Assembly (NCBI GenBank): GCA_913057825.1
Contig: CAJXOW010000013.1
Coordinates: 1 to 62,926 of the forward strand
Source: an uncultured Balneolaceae bacterium
Lineage (GTDB): Bacteria; Bacteroidota; Rhodothermia; Balneolales; Balneolaceae
DNA: 62,926 bases
Direction of reading: 5' to 3'
Part shown: in pieces, positions 42,806-52,972 of the stretch
Layout: each line of letters begins with the position of its first letter
Position numbering within the stretch: position 1 is the stretch's first letter
The notes under the pieces: model-generated
Database searches by the model: none
The model's input: the letters and a program-made list of their open reading frames with translations, nothing else
What the model was told of the DNA's origin: nothing
Made by a program: the position numbers and the translations under genes

Positions 42806-45800
42806 CTAGTCCACAGCCTCTGTAACGGCTTGCCCGTCACCACCATTCCCAGTAGGTTGTTTCTTGATAATCGCCGGTTCTTGTTCGCCGAAGAGGAATT
42901 GGTTGGTGGTTCGTCGTCCTTTTTCGATGAGGTAGTACAACACCGGGACCAGAATCAGGGTCAGCGCCGTCGCAAAAATCAGTCCTGAAATCACGGCAAT
43001 CGCCATCGGTCCCCACCAGGCGGCTTGCTCTCCGCCCATATAGACGTACTGGCCCAAATTGGTGAAAAACTCTATAGGCTGATTGACCAACACGATGAAG
43101 TCAAGGTTAAAGCCTATGGCCAGCGGAACCAATCCCAGGGTCGTCGTAATGGCCGTCAGCAACACGGGACGCAAACGCACCTTGCCGGCTTCTACGAGCG
43201 CTTCATAGACAGGAAGTTGGTCGCGGGTTCGAAGGATATCAATATAGTCAATCAATACAATGGCGTTGTTCACCACCACCCCGGCCAGTGATACGATACC
43301 CACCCCGGTCATGATGATACTGAAGGGCATCTGGAATATTACAAGTCCATAAAGGACGCCGGACACCGACATAATAACCGAGGTCAAAACAATTACCGGT
43401 TTCGAGAGCGAATTAAACTGTGAGATTAAAATGAGGGCAATTAATGAAAGAGCAATCAAGAAGGCGGTCGTCAGAAAATCCTGGGCCTTGTCCTGCTCTT
43501 CCTGCTGGCCGGTCCAACTGTAGGTATATCCCTGGGGCAATTCGCCAAGGAAGGTACCTAGAACTCCCTGTACCTCCTGTAAAACGGCATTAGCCTGGTA
43601 CTGAGATCGGACGTCGGCATTCACGGTCACCACCCGTTCTCGATCTTTGTGTTTGATACCGCCGAAACCCTCGTTAATCTGCCAGTCGGCTACGGCCGAG
43701 AGTGGAATCTGTCGTCCTTCCTCGCCCATAATCTTCAAATCGCCCAGCGTGCTCAGGTCATCCCGATAGCGTTCGGCCAGCCGCACGGTGATATCATATT
43801 CGTCCTTACCATCCCGATACTGAGAAGCCTCCACTCCGTTGATCGCGCTTCGAATGGTGTTACCGACATCCTGCGTAGAAAGCCCATACATGCCGGCTTT
43901 TTGTCGGTCGACACTCACTTCCAGCTCGGGGCGTGACTCCGGCAGGTTCGAATCGAGTCCCTCGAGTTTGGCAAACACGGGATCGTTCTCGATGATGCGG
44001 AGCGCTTTATTGGACATCCGCTCCAACTCTTCCATGTTCTTGCCGGACAACTCCAGGTTGATCGGTTTACCGGTCGGCGGACCGTTTTGCGGCTTCTCCA
44101 CCGTAATATTGGCTCCGGCGATCCCCGTTGGGAAATTACTACGCATAAATTCCATCGCATCAAAGGTACTGCCGACTCGCTGCTGGTAATCCTTGAAATT
44201 CACGACGACGGTACCGCGATGCTGCTGTCCGCCGGATCCCATATCCAGTCCACCGCTTATAGCGGAACCGGCCGTCGAAAGCACCGTCGAAATATCTTCT
44301 TGATTCGGAATATTCGGTACCCGGTTCTCCATTTCTGTCACGATCTCCCTGGTAAAATCAACATTGGTCCCTACAGGGGCCTCAACCTGTACATAGGCGT
44401 CTCGCGGAGGAATATCCTCCGGGAAAAAGACCAGGCCGTTATTGAAGTAGTAGAAGACAACGAAGCTGAGAAACAACACGGCAAAACTGATGGCCAGAAT
44501 CGTTTTACCGTGATTGAGGGACCACTTCAGGGTGACTTCGTATTCATCCATCAATTTGCGGTATCCCCGCTTTTGCCACCAGTCGCCGATGGGGCGCAAC
44601 ACCAACTTATAAGAAATGATCAAGCCCAGGCTCAATACAATCAGCATGCCCCAGGTCAACGCACTGTTTAATACAAGGAACAGCAAAATTACGCCTCCAA
44701 TGCCCATTAAAACACGTCGCCCCTGACTGGTAAGTTTGCGTTCTTCGTTTTCTCCCTGGTCATGTTTCATGAATAGAGCACAGAACACGGGATTGATTAC
44801 CAGCGCTACAAACAGGGAACTGCCGAGCGTAATAATCAGGGTAATCGGCAGGTATTTCATGAATTCACCGACGATGCCCGGCCAGAACACCATCGGGAAG
44901 AACGCCGCCAGGGTCGTCAACGTCCCCGAAATAATAGGCACGGCCACTTCGCCGGTTCCCTTGCGAGCCGATTCAAACCTGTCAAACCCTTCCTCCAGGT
45001 AACGATAAATATTCTCGACCACCACAATCGAGTTGTCGACCAGCATCCCGAGGGCCAGGATCAGCGAGAAAAGGACGACCATGTTCATGGTGATGTCGAG
45101 CGACGACAAAATGATAAACGATAAAAACATCGAAAGTGGAATCGCGATCCCCACAAAAGAAGCATTCCGAACCCCCAGAAAAAACAACAGAACCCCGATC
45201 ACGAGCAGAAGTCCGGAAATAATATTGTTTTCCAGGCTGGAAACCATCGAATCGATCTCCTCGCTCTGGTCGCTCGTAATCTCGATATTGGTCGTCGGCG
45301 GCAGCGTCGGCAGCTCTTCATCTACAATCGCCTTCACTGCGTTGGAAGTTTCAATTATATTCTCCCCGCTCCGCTTTTTGACCGACAGCGTAATAACGGG
45401 ATCGCCTTCGAGCCGGGCATACGACTCCCGCTCCTTGAAACCAAACGTGACCTCCGCAATGTCACGAATATAGATGGGGTTATCCTCGGGAGCATCCACC
45501 ACAATATTGCGGATCGGTTCGGGCGATTTATACTCGCCGGGGACCCTGAGCAAAAACTGTTTGTTTCCAACATCGATGGTTCCACCGGGAACCGTCACAT
45601 TCTCCCGCTGTATCGCTTCCACAACGTCCGTAAACGTCAACCCGTAATACTTGAGTTTCGGAAGATCGATATCGACCTTGACCTCCCGCTCGACGCCCCC
45701 GGCCAGGTCCACTTCAAGCACCGAGGGAATCGACTCCATCTTGTCCTGCAGATCCTCAGCCACCTGTTTCAGCTGATCCATCCCGTAGCGGCCCGACACG

Positions 45801-46288
45801 TTAACCTGCATGATCGGAAATTCGGAAAAATTGATCTCCTGGATCACGGGATCCTCTACATCCTCGGGCAATTCATTCTTAGCCAAATCCACCTTCTCGC
45901 GGACTTCCTGGAGAGCTTCGCTCATATTCATGTCGGTATTGAACTCGACCGTGATATTCGAATAGCCCTCGGCCGAAGTGGAATTCATCTCCTTGATATC
46001 AGAGATGTTGCCGATCTCGTCTTCCAGGGGGCGTGTGATCAGACTCTCCATATCCTCGGGGGATACGCCCGGATAGGTCGTAATCACCATCACGGTCGGA
46101 ATCGTAATATCCGGCTGGGCCTCTTTGGGAATGGACAGATACGACCGTATACCTATGATCGCGATCAATACCGTAATCAACAAGACCGTTATACGGTTCT
46201 TGATCGAGAAAGAGCTCAGCCCGAACTCCTTCTGTTCGCTCGCGTGTGATTCGTATTTCCTGTAGCCGTCGCCTGATTGATCTGCCAT
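42806..46288 (-). CDS. RND-type efflux transporter permease (AcrB/HAE1-like)
   Basis: A 1160-residue inner-membrane pump with 12 membrane helices and two large periplasmic loops. It shows the family motifs IPKEAQPDI (N-terminal), GMLVDNSIVVVENIYR in helix 4 carrying the proton-relay Asp, SGTLTTLAAFFPM, and GVVVNNAIVLIDYI in the second half. It uses the proton gradient to expel hydrophobic compounds together with the adaptor and outer-membrane channel encoded upstream. It is the last gene of a tetR-tolC-hlyD-acrB operon, starting 9 bp after the adaptor. Confidence 0.95.
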   Translation of the reverse strand: MADQSGDGYRKYESHASEQKEFGLSSFSIKNRITVLLITVLIAIIGIRSYLSIPKEAQPDITIPTVMVITTYPGVSPEDMESLITRPLEDEIGNISDIKEMNSTSAEGYSNITVEFNTDMNMSEALQEVREKVDLAKNELPEDVEDPVIQEINFSEFPIMQVNVSGRYGMDQLKQVAEDLQDKMESIPSVLEVDLAGGVEREVKVDIDLPKLKYYGLTFTDVVEAIQRENVTVPGGTIDVGNKQFLLRVPGEYKSPEPIRNIVVDAPEDNPIYIRDIAEVTFGFKERESYARLEGDPVITLSVKKRSGENIIETSNAVKAIVDEELPTLPPTTNIEITSDQSEEIDSMVSSLENNIISGLLLVIGVLLFFLGVRNASFVGIAIPLSMFLSFIILSSLDITMNMVVLFSLILALGMLVDNSIVVVENIYRYLEEGFDRFESARKGTGEVAVPIISGTLTTLAAFFPMVFWPGIVGEFMKYLPITLIITLGSSLFVALVINPVFCALFMKHDQGENEERKLTSQGRRVLMGIGGVILLFLVLNSALTWGMLIVLSLGLIISYKLVLRPIGDWWQKRGYRKLMDEYEVTLKWSLNHGKTILAISFAVLFLSFVVFYYFNNGLVFFPEDIPPRDAYVQVEAPVGTNVDFTREIVTEMENRVPNIPNQEDISTVLSTAGSAISGGLDMGSGGQQHRGTVVVNFKDYQQRVGSTFDAMEFMRSNFPTGIAGANITVEKPQNGPPTGKPINLELSGKNMEELERMSNKALRIIENDPVFAKLEGLDSNLPESRPELEVSVDRQKAGMYGLSTQDVGNTIRSAINGVEASQYRDGKDEYDITVRLAERYRDDLSTLGDLKIMGEEGRQIPLSAVADWQINEGFGGIKHKDRERVVTVNADVRSQYQANAVLQEVQGVLGTFLGELPQGYTYSWTGQQEEQDKAQDFLTTAFLIALSLIALILISQFNSLSKPVIVLTSVIMSVSGVLYGLVIFQMPFSIIMTGVGIVSLAGVVVNNAIVLIDYIDILRTRDQLPVYEALVEAGKVRLRPVLLTAITTTLGLVPLAIGFNLDFIVLVNQPIEFFTNLGQYVYMGGEQAAWWGPMAIAVISGLIFATALTLILVPVLYYLIEKGRRTTNQFLFGEQEPAIIKKQPTGNGGDGQAVTEAVD

Positions 46289-46297
46289 AAATACGTC

Positions 46298-47428
46298 TTA
46301 ATTACTTTTCTCTGCAAAAGTGTTGGTTTCTTCCCGGACGACTTCAATACGCATGTTGTCCTCGAGGAAGGAGGATCCGATGGTAATGAGTCGTTCGCCG
46401 CTCGCAAGTCCCTTGTTTACCACCACACTGTTGTTATACGAGGGACCGAGTTCAACTTTCTTTTCGCGGGCTACCTGGTGATCATTGCCATCTTGTTCGG
46501 CCGTATACACTACATAATTACCTTCTTTTCGATAGACAAACTCGGAACCGATCACCATTTCGTTTTTCAGATGCTGTAAGCGCAAACGCACATTGGCAAT
46601 CATGCCCACTTTATACTTGCGCTGATCACCGGGAATCATCATTTCGACTGAAAATGTGCGTGCCTGCGGATCGATACTGTTCGACACATAATGCAGGGGA
46701 GCGGTTACCGTATCTCGCCGGATCGTATCGAACCAGACCTTCGCCGTATCTCCCGGCATGACCATTTCTGAATATCGCGCAGGGACTCCGGCCTTGATTT
46801 TAAGTCGGTCTTGTGCAATGAGGCGCACCATCGGCGTCCCGGCGGCAACCATTTCGCCTTCTTCCATAATTTTTTCGTTCAGCACCGCCCGGAAAGGAGC
46901 TTTAACCTCGGTGTTCTGCAAATTCACCCGCACCTGCTCCAGCGCCGCCTTATTCTGTTGATATTGATACTTCGCATTCAAGTACTCGATCTCCGACCCG
47001 ATGCTATCCTCCTTCCAGAGACGCTCCTGTCGCTTGAACTGCTCGTACGATTGGTTGGTGAGCGCCTCGAGTCGGGCTTCCTCCTGTTTGAGCTGATCAT
47101 CGTTAATTTTGGCGATCACTTCGCCCTTATCGACGACCTGCCCCTCCTCGGCATAGTACCGGAGAATACGTCCGCCGACCTCGGCCGACATCCGCACGTC
47201 ATTGGCCGATTCGACCGATCCGATCATCCGTACATAACTGGTAAACGAGGATGGCTCCAGGGTCCGGGTATGAACGTTGACCGATTTTACCAGGTCTTCG
47301 TCAGATGTATTCGACTCCTCGCTGTTGCACCCCGTGCTTATAAGCAAGAGGCTCATTCCCAGGACCATCCAAAATTGTTGTGAGAAAAAACGATTACTAA
47401 CCATAACACTTGGATTCAATATTTTCAT
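46298..47428 (-). CDS. Efflux RND periplasmic adaptor lipoprotein (HlyD/AcrA-like)
   Basis: A 376-residue membrane-fusion protein linking the pump to the outer-membrane channel. The signal region ends in a lipobox (ISTGC, Cys34), a barrel-sandwich domain has AEEGQVVDKGEVIAKI and AGTPMVRLI halves, an alpha-hairpin lies between (about 110-180), and beta-barrel and membrane-proximal domains follow. Its ATG shares one base with the stop codon of the channel gene (TAATG at 47428), so the two are translationally coupled. A start at residue 9 (MVSNRFF) is also possible. Confidence 0.93.
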   Translation of the reverse strand: MKILNPSVMVSNRFFSQQFWMVLGMSLLLISTGCNSEESNTSDEDLVKSVNVHTRTLEPSSFTSYVRMIGSVESANDVRMSAEVGGRILRYYAEEGQVVDKGEVIAKINDDQLKQEEARLEALTNQSYEQFKRQERLWKEDSIGSEIEYLNAKYQYQQNKAALEQVRVNLQNTEVKAPFRAVLNEKIMEEGEMVAAGTPMVRLIAQDRLKIKAGVPARYSEMVMPGDTAKVWFDTIRRDTVTAPLHYVSNSIDPQARTFSVEMMIPGDQRKYKVGMIANVRLRLQHLKNEMVIGSEFVYRKEGNYVVYTAEQDGNDHQVAREKKVELGPSYNNSVVVNKGLASGERLITIGSSFLEDNMRIEVVREETNTFAEKSN

Positions 47429-48966
47429 TAATGAGTAAGATCCGTGTTTTTATCGACATAAGGCACCATGCCTACGGCATTGTCGTATTCCGCCTTGGCC
47501 GAGAGAAAATTATAAATCGTCCGCGCGTAATTGAGTTCAGCCTGACGGAGTTCCAACTCAGCGTTCGTAACATCCAACTGGGAACCGACGCCCTCCTTGA
47601 GACGGGCCCGCGCCATCTCATACCCGCGGCGCGCTTTTTTCAGGGCTAATTCCCGGGAAGTAACCGTTTCCAAGGCCTGCTGCAGCGACTCCTTGGCCGA
47701 TTTTATCTCGTTGCGTGCCTGACGGCGGGCCTGCTCACGCTGCAGAGCGATATCCTCACGCTCGATTTTAGCCTGGGTGACATCGGCATCACGGGAAAAG
47801 CCCTGGAATATCGGAACTTGCAAATTTAATGCTAACGTACGGGATCTGGAACGCTGGTCATCGTTTCCAAAGAAATTCGGAGCATCCGGTTCAACCGCCG
47901 TCCAGTTCAAATCGTAGGAAGCGCTCAACGTAGGCAGGTACTGACTTTGCAATGCTTTGATCTCCTTGTTCTTTAACTGTTTCTGCACTTCAAGCGCCCG
48001 CAAGTCACCTCGAAACTCCTTCGCCTTGTTCATCAACCAGTCGGTCGAATCGAGCACCATCGGCGTCATGCGATTCACCTTTTTCAACGCATTATTTTGG
48101 TTGGATTCCACCCGGTTACCTGTTAGATCATAGTTCTGGAGATCACCGATGACATCAAACTGCATATCCAGGGGGATACCCATGACCATTTTAAGCTGTC
48201 GGTTTGCCTGCTCTAGATCATACTTCGCTTCGGTGAGCTGCGGACGTTCGTTGCTGAGCTGCACTTCCACCTGCAGGACCTGGTAATCGTCGAGCATACC
48301 GGCCTTTTGCCGGGACTGATTGTCTTTTAGATTTGCCTCGAGTCGTTCGATGCGAGATCGTTGCAACCGAACATTTTCCTTGGCAATCAGCACATTATAA
48401 AAGGCTTTGCGGGTTTGCGTAACCACTTGCTGGGCGGTTTGCCGGTAACGCTCCGTCTGCGCCGTTTTAAACAAGGTGGAAGTACTGATTCCGACAAAAG
48501 CCTGTCCATTAAACAAGGTTTGCTCGGCCGTAAATCCGCCCTGCCAATTGTTATCCGTCCCAAACGCCACGGGGACGAGCTTCGTAGTAGATCCACCCTC
48601 CCGGATCAGAGCTTCGGGCAAGAACGTTTTGGGGATTTCATAATTTCGGGTGTATCCCATGCTGCCCGATATGTCCGGCAGCACGGCCGACCATGCCCGG
48701 CGAACATCCTGATCGGCGCTTCGAACATCCAGCATGGCCCGCTTTATCTGGTTATTATTAGCCAGAGCGATTTGAATGGATTGGGTTAATGAAAGGGTGC
48801 TATCCCGCACATTGACCTCTCGGAGCTTGAAATCGCCCTCCTGTGCCGTCAGCGTAAAAAACGGCAGCAGGCACAAAAATGCAGTTACCCCCACTATCAT
48901 CATTCGAGATTTTCTTCTCACGGTACCCAAAAAATGACTCGTTTGTCCGTTAACCTGTCTTTTCAT
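47428..48966 (-). CDS. TolC-family outer-membrane efflux channel
   Basis: An outer-membrane factor with two repeated helical-barrel halves (ALANNNQIKRAMLDV opening the first, and LRQAELNYARTIYNFLSAKAEYDNAVG near the end). The frame opens at 49059 (543 aa), but the first 31 residues are unlike a signal peptide. ATG 48966 (MKRQVNGQ) places a basic region and a hydrophobic segment (MMIVGVTAFLCLLPFF to LTAQ) sensibly, so that start is chosen; 49020 is an alternative. It forms the tripartite pump with the two downstream genes. A palindromic operator candidate lies upstream at 49077-49089. Confidence 0.9.
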   Translation of the reverse strand: MKRQVNGQTSHFLGTVRRKSRMMIVGVTAFLCLLPFFTLTAQEGDFKLREVNVRDSTLSLTQSIQIALANNNQIKRAMLDVRSADQDVRRAWSAVLPDISGSMGYTRNYEIPKTFLPEALIREGGSTTKLVPVAFGTDNNWQGGFTAEQTLFNGQAFVGISTSTLFKTAQTERYRQTAQQVVTQTRKAFYNVLIAKENVRLQRSRIERLEANLKDNQSRQKAGMLDDYQVLQVEVQLSNERPQLTEAKYDLEQANRQLKMVMGIPLDMQFDVIGDLQNYDLTGNRVESNQNNALKKVNRMTPMVLDSTDWLMNKAKEFRGDLRALEVQKQLKNKEIKALQSQYLPTLSASYDLNWTAVEPDAPNFFGNDDQRSRSRTLALNLQVPIFQGFSRDADVTQAKIEREDIALQREQARRQARNEIKSAKESLQQALETVTSRELALKKARRGYEMARARLKEGVGSQLDVTNAELELRQAELNYARTIYNFLSAKAEYDNAVGMVPYVDKNTDLTH

Positions 48967-49076
48967 ACCCATCCCTGTGCTAGTGACGCTAGCCGCAATT
49001 TTCATTAAAAAGTTGAACATGATTTCAAATTCAGGATCATGTTTACGTCTAAAAATCAAAAATGTTACATTAAAAA

Positions 49077-49089
49077 TGACTAACAGTCA
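49077..49089. promoter_or_regulatory. Candidate TetR operator 2 (upstream of tolC-like gene)
   Basis: TGACTAACAGTCA, a 5-bp palindrome around a 3-base centre, lies in the tetR-tolC gap. It shares the pattern TGACTNNCAGTCA with the site before the tetR gene, which suggests that the same repressor binds both. Confidence 0.5.
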
Positions 49090-49092
49090 CCT

Positions 49093-49755
49093 TCATTTTT
49101 CACTGCTCGGTGCGATACCCCGGAGCACGATATCCTGGAAGCGATCATAGAGGGTCTTGAAATCCCCTTCGACTTCCTCCAGGACTTGCAAGTGGTGTCC
49201 GGTTTCCTTCATGAAGCTGAGTTTGATAATTCCGCGAGTGGCGCCCCAGATAATCAAGGCCAGCTGGCGGGGATCACGGGAATCATCGATGGTCCCGTCC
49301 TGCATCCCGATCTGCAGCGCGCGCACCGTGTAGGTAAACGCCTCGCGGACGTTGTCCTCGCAGTTGCAGGCCACCTCGCTCTGCTCCAGCTCCTCTTCAT
49401 CGTCGAATGACTCGTAATACAAAAAAGTTCTAAAATAATCCGGGTTTTCCCGTACAAAATCGATATACGTCTCCCCCAGCATGCGCACCAGCTCAATGCC
49501 GGAGCGGTCGGCCGTCAGCACCTTGGCAAACCGTTGATTCAGCAAACTCGACCCGCGCTCGCAGAGCCCCATATAGAGCTCATTCTTGTTGCGGAAATAC
49601 AAGTACAGCGTACCCTTGCTGAGCTCCGCCCGCTCGGCGATCTCATCCATCGTCGCCTGATCCAGCCCCTTCGCGAAGATCTCGTTCTCCGCCGCATCGA
49701 GAATCGCCTCGCGCCGCTGCTGCTTCTCACGTTGTTTTCGTTCCTGCGTAGACAT
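49093..49755 (-). CDS. TetR/AcrR-family transcriptional repressor
   Basis: A 220-residue regulator with an N-terminal helix-turn-helix (about 14-60: AILDAAENEIFAKG, then MDEIAERAELSKGTLYLYF) and a divergent ligand-binding domain containing a Cys-rich point (VACNCEDN, about residue 136). It lies directly upstream of and in the same direction as the efflux genes and is expected to repress them and itself until a substrate binds. Two palindromes of the form TGACTNNCAGTCA flank the gene. Confidence 0.93.
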   Translation of the reverse strand: MSTQERKQREKQQRREAILDAAENEIFAKGLDQATMDEIAERAELSKGTLYLYFRNKNELYMGLCERGSSLLNQRFAKVLTADRSGIELVRMLGETYIDFVRENPDYFRTFLYYESFDDEEELEQSEVACNCEDNVREAFTYTVRALQIGMQDGTIDDSRDPRQLALIIWGATRGIIKLSFMKETGHHLQVLEEVEGDFKTLYDRFQDIVLRGIAPSSEK

Positions 49756-49774
49756 AGGTGTTTTGTGATATGGA

Positions 49775-49787
49775 TGACTGTCAGTCA
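49775..49787. promoter_or_regulatory. Candidate TetR operator 1 (upstream of tetR gene)
   Basis: TGACTGTCAGTCA is a perfect 6-bp palindrome around one base, 20 bp before the tetR start. On the minus strand a promoter-like TTGACA-17 bp-TAACAT precedes it, so binding here would block transcription. A half-site TGACTAATG follows on the outer side. Confidence 0.6.
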
Positions 49788-49873
49788 GTAAATGACTAAT
49801 GTTAATATAATACTAACAGATTGTCAATAGAAGGTGGCATGTTTTGTCTATAAAATATCTCACAGGAACGAAA

Positions 49874-49909
49874 TTGTCATGGGATAATCAGTAATTTTTA
49901 TTAAATTTG
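49874..49909 (+). promoter_or_regulatory. Possible promoter of the exopolysaccharide locus
   Basis: TTGTCA at 49874 with TTTATT 17 bp downstream, and an overlapping TAAATTTG (49902-49909) that fits the TAnnTTTG -7 box known in Bacteroidota. The spacing to a matching -33 box is not canonical, so this is tentative. It lies 47 bp before the first exopolysaccharide gene. Confidence 0.3.
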
Positions 49910-49955
49910 CCGTTCCCCTAAGTATCTTTAACTCATAATTATTTAATCCACTCAT

Positions 49956-51764
49956 ATGCAGATGTATTATAAAGGCTGGGGTTCTCTAGTTTTCTTAGGT
50001 ATTTTTCTTTTATTCTGCTCAAATTCGGTTAAAGGTCAAGTGGTAGGTTCGTCCTCAAACGATCGAGATGAATCCAAGTCCACGGCTACCTTCTCCGGAT
50101 TTAAAAAATTGAGTCTACCAGGGAATTACGACAATTTCTTTTACATGGATGAGCTAGGCATAAGGCTGGCTGACCAGCTTGTCTATTTCGAATCGCCGAT
50201 AAATCAAACCACTTACAAGCTGGGTCCCAAGGATATGTTGACTATAGATGTGAACGGCAGCATATCCATGCTTTTAAGGGGAATGGTACTAAATTCTCAA
50301 GGAGATTTAATCATTCCTTCTATTGGCACCATCAATTTATCTGGGTTAACTATTGATAGCGCTGAGAAGAAACTTGCATATCATTTTAATGGCACTTATA
50401 AGAAAACCAGTGTTGATTTAACTTTAGACAAACCACGATCCATACAAGTACATATAACAGGGGATATAAATAATCCTGGTAAATATACATTTCCCGCTCA
50501 AACCCGTGTGAGTGAAGTGATAAAGCAAATTATCGGGAAAACCCTCTCACCTTCCACTATGGCCACAGATAGTGTATCTTCCAGAAATCCCCAGACGGAA
50601 TCTGAAGATAATTCACTTAGCCGCAATTACTTAAATAATGAATCTTATTCGATTAGAAATATAGTCATCCAACATCAAGATGGAACGACAGACACTGCAG
50701 ACATCATTTCATATTTTGCTACGGGAAATCTCGATGATAATCCCTATCTCCAGAGTGGTGATCGTTTAAATCTATATAAATTAACCAAGTGGACCCCTCG
50801 TGTTAGCATATCAGGAGCTGTGGTCTCTCCCATTGAAGCCGAATATAATACTAATGATTCATTGAAGAATTTCATTCAAATGGGAGGCGGATTTTCATCC
50901 GATGCTGATACCTCGAAGATATTTGTTTTTCGAAAATTTGATCAGAATGTTCACCGAGTCACCGTTAAGTCCTCCAATTTTGATAACTTTGCCCTTAAAC
51001 CCAATGACCGGATTATCGTACCCGTCGATCAAGGGAAACAATCAACGCAATCAGCCAAAATACATGGGGAAGTAAACAATCCCGGTGAATACCCCGTTAT
51101 TGATGGTAGTACTACAGCTTATGACCTCCTTCAAATGGCAGGTGGAATTACGAATGATGCACTTCCTCAGGGTGCTTTTCTTACTAGAGATACTGAGACT
51201 ATGCAAGACGAAGATAAGCAAGAAGAGAATCCTACGTTATTAAACCCCCATCTGTTACGTCGTACTTCGATTCAAACGCGAGAAGGATTTGAATATTTAA
51301 CTTTAGAAGCTAACCTGAGTGAGGGAAAAGTAGGTATTAATCTAACAAATAAGGATCAATTAAAACAGTTAAATATATACGATGGTGATAGATTGTATGT
51401 ACCCAAAGACAACCAATCCGTATTTGTCTTCGGTCAAGTAAATGAGCCGGGATACTATTCATTTCATGATAAATTAAAAGTTAGAGATTACATAGATAAG
51501 GCAGGTGGTTTCACTCTTCCAGCTGATTCAAATGAGGTGTTCATCGTTAAAGCGGGGAGCCGTTCATGGCATAACCCTTCCAATACTGATATCGAGTCAG
51601 GAGATATGATCTTTGTAAATCGCACACCTTATAAGTATTTCACAGATATCAAATCGTTTGAATTGCAGGAAAAACAATTACGAAATGATACGATACAGTT
51701 AATTCTGGCCGGTGTCTCAACGATAACCGGCTTTATTACAACCTATCTGGTATTAACTCAGTAA
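49956..51764 (+). CDS. Polysaccharide export protein with SLBB repeats (Wza-like)
   Basis: A 602-residue envelope protein: signal peptide (about 1-27, ending VKGQ), a polysaccharide export domain (about 65-155, YKLGPKDMLTIDVNGSI), and then at least four SLBB segments (for example VHITGDINNPGKYTFPAQT, ISGAVVSPIEAEYNT, IHGEVNNPGEYPVIDG, VFGQVNEPGYYSF). It has a hydrophobic C-terminal segment (LILAGVSTITGFITTYLV). It would form the outer-membrane channel for the polymer. It is the first gene of an AT-rich locus and is followed by Wzz. Confidence 0.92.
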   Translation: MQMYYKGWGSLVFLGIFLLFCSNSVKGQVVGSSSNDRDESKSTATFSGFKKLSLPGNYDNFFYMDELGIRLADQLVYFESPINQTTYKLGPKDMLTIDVNGSISMLLRGMVLNSQGDLIIPSIGTINLSGLTIDSAEKKLAYHFNGTYKKTSVDLTLDKPRSIQVHITGDINNPGKYTFPAQTRVSEVIKQIIGKTLSPSTMATDSVSSRNPQTESEDNSLSRNYLNNESYSIRNIVIQHQDGTTDTADIISYFATGNLDDNPYLQSGDRLNLYKLTKWTPRVSISGAVVSPIEAEYNTNDSLKNFIQMGGGFSSDADTSKIFVFRKFDQNVHRVTVKSSNFDNFALKPNDRIIVPVDQGKQSTQSAKIHGEVNNPGEYPVIDGSTTAYDLLQMAGGITNDALPQGAFLTRDTETMQDEDKQEENPTLLNPHLLRRTSIQTREGFEYLTLEANLSEGKVGINLTNKDQLKQLNIYDGDRLYVPKDNQSVFVFGQVNEPGYYSFHDKLKVRDYIDKAGGFTLPADSNEVFIVKAGSRSWHNPSNTDIESGDMIFVNRTPYKYFTDIKSFELQEKQLRNDTIQLILAGVSTITGFITTYLVLTQ

Positions 51765-51814
51765 TTAATCATTCTCATATTTGTGTTACTAAGAAAAACA
51801 GCATCTAACTTCTC

Positions 51815-52972
51815 ATGAAACCATCTTTCACTTCAATAGATTGGATTGACTATTTACATCTAATCTATAATAGATTGTTCAGAATCATTATAATTTCATT
51901 TGTGGTGGCGGTAATTACCGCGGGTATCAGCTTATTTATCGATGATCAATACAAGTCTACAGCAAATTTATTGCCCAACGACAAAAGATCCATTGGAATT
52001 GGTTTATTGAATAGCGAGGGAGCTGGGAACATCAGTTCAATTGCAAGCAATGTTCTCGGAGGCGGTCAACCACAAATAATTAATCGGTTCTATGTCTTAT
52101 TACGAAGTAATACCACCTTGGAAAAAGTAGTTAACCGGTTTAACCTGGTTGAGCATTACAATGCTCAGGGAGCCACCCATCCCGTTAAAGCTGCAAAAGA
52201 AATTCTGGCACAACGATCAATATTTGAAGGTAAAGAAGAAGGTAATTTTATCATTCAAGTATGGGATAAAGATCCAGAAATGGCCCAGAAAATAGCAGCT
52301 TACTATGTAGATAGGTTGAATAAACTTAACAATGAAATTTCCACCAAAGAAGCTACTGAATATAGAAAATTCATTGAAGATCGATACAGGAAAGCCCAAA
52401 AGGATTTAGATAGTTTGAGAAAAGAGATGACTCGCTTTCAAGAAAAACATGGGATTTATGAGCTTCCTCAACAGGTATCCGGCTATTTCTCTCTGCTGGC
52501 ATCTGTAACCCAAACCAAAATTCAATCCGAAATAAAACTGGAGCTTCTGGATAAATCGATCAATAAAAGCAGTAATGCTTATCAACAAGCTTTAGAAGAG
52601 TATAATACCATAAACAAAAAGCTGGAGGAACTGTACCATGATCAAAAAGGGCAAAACATAATACTTAATTTTGATAAGTTGCCTCAAGTAGGCGCTCGCT
52701 ATTTTCAGCTTATGAAAGAACTGGAAGTACAGGAGCAAATTCAAAAAACTATTGTCCCTCTTTATGAGCAAGCCAAAATGGAAGAGGCCCAATCATTACC
52801 TTTAGTCACTATTGTGGATGCACCCACCGTACCCAAGGAAGATGAGTGGCCTCCCCGTGCTTTTATTGTTATTGCCTCGGCCATAACCACTGGCATCATC
52901 TGTCTACTATTCTATTTGATCGCATTTAGCTTGAGAGAAAATAAAGATTACATTGAGTATATCAGTAAATGA
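51815..52972 (+). CDS. Wzz-family chain-length determinant protein
   Basis: A 385-residue inner-membrane protein with the characteristic two membrane segments (about 21-41 and 345-370) enclosing a long periplasmic part that includes coiled coil (about 180-310, with RYRKAQKDLDSLRKEMTRFQ). The N-terminal FISLF-like segment after TM1 and a Pro-rich stretch before TM2 (VDAPTVPKEDEWPPR) are typical. It controls polymer length with the Wzy polymerase. There is no C-terminal kinase domain. Its last codon overlaps the next start (ATGA). Confidence 0.92.
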   Translation: MKPSFTSIDWIDYLHLIYNRLFRIIIISFVVAVITAGISLFIDDQYKSTANLLPNDKRSIGIGLLNSEGAGNISSIASNVLGGGQPQIINRFYVLLRSNTTLEKVVNRFNLVEHYNAQGATHPVKAAKEILAQRSIFEGKEEGNFIIQVWDKDPEMAQKIAAYYVDRLNKLNNEISTKEATEYRKFIEDRYRKAQKDLDSLRKEMTRFQEKHGIYELPQQVSGYFSLLASVTQTKIQSEIKLELLDKSINKSSNAYQQALEEYNTINKKLEELYHDQKGQNIILNFDKLPQVGARYFQLMKELEVQEQIQKTIVPLYEQAKMEEAQSLPLVTIVDAPTVPKEDEWPPRAFIVIASAITTGIICLLFYLIAFSLRENKDYIEYISK

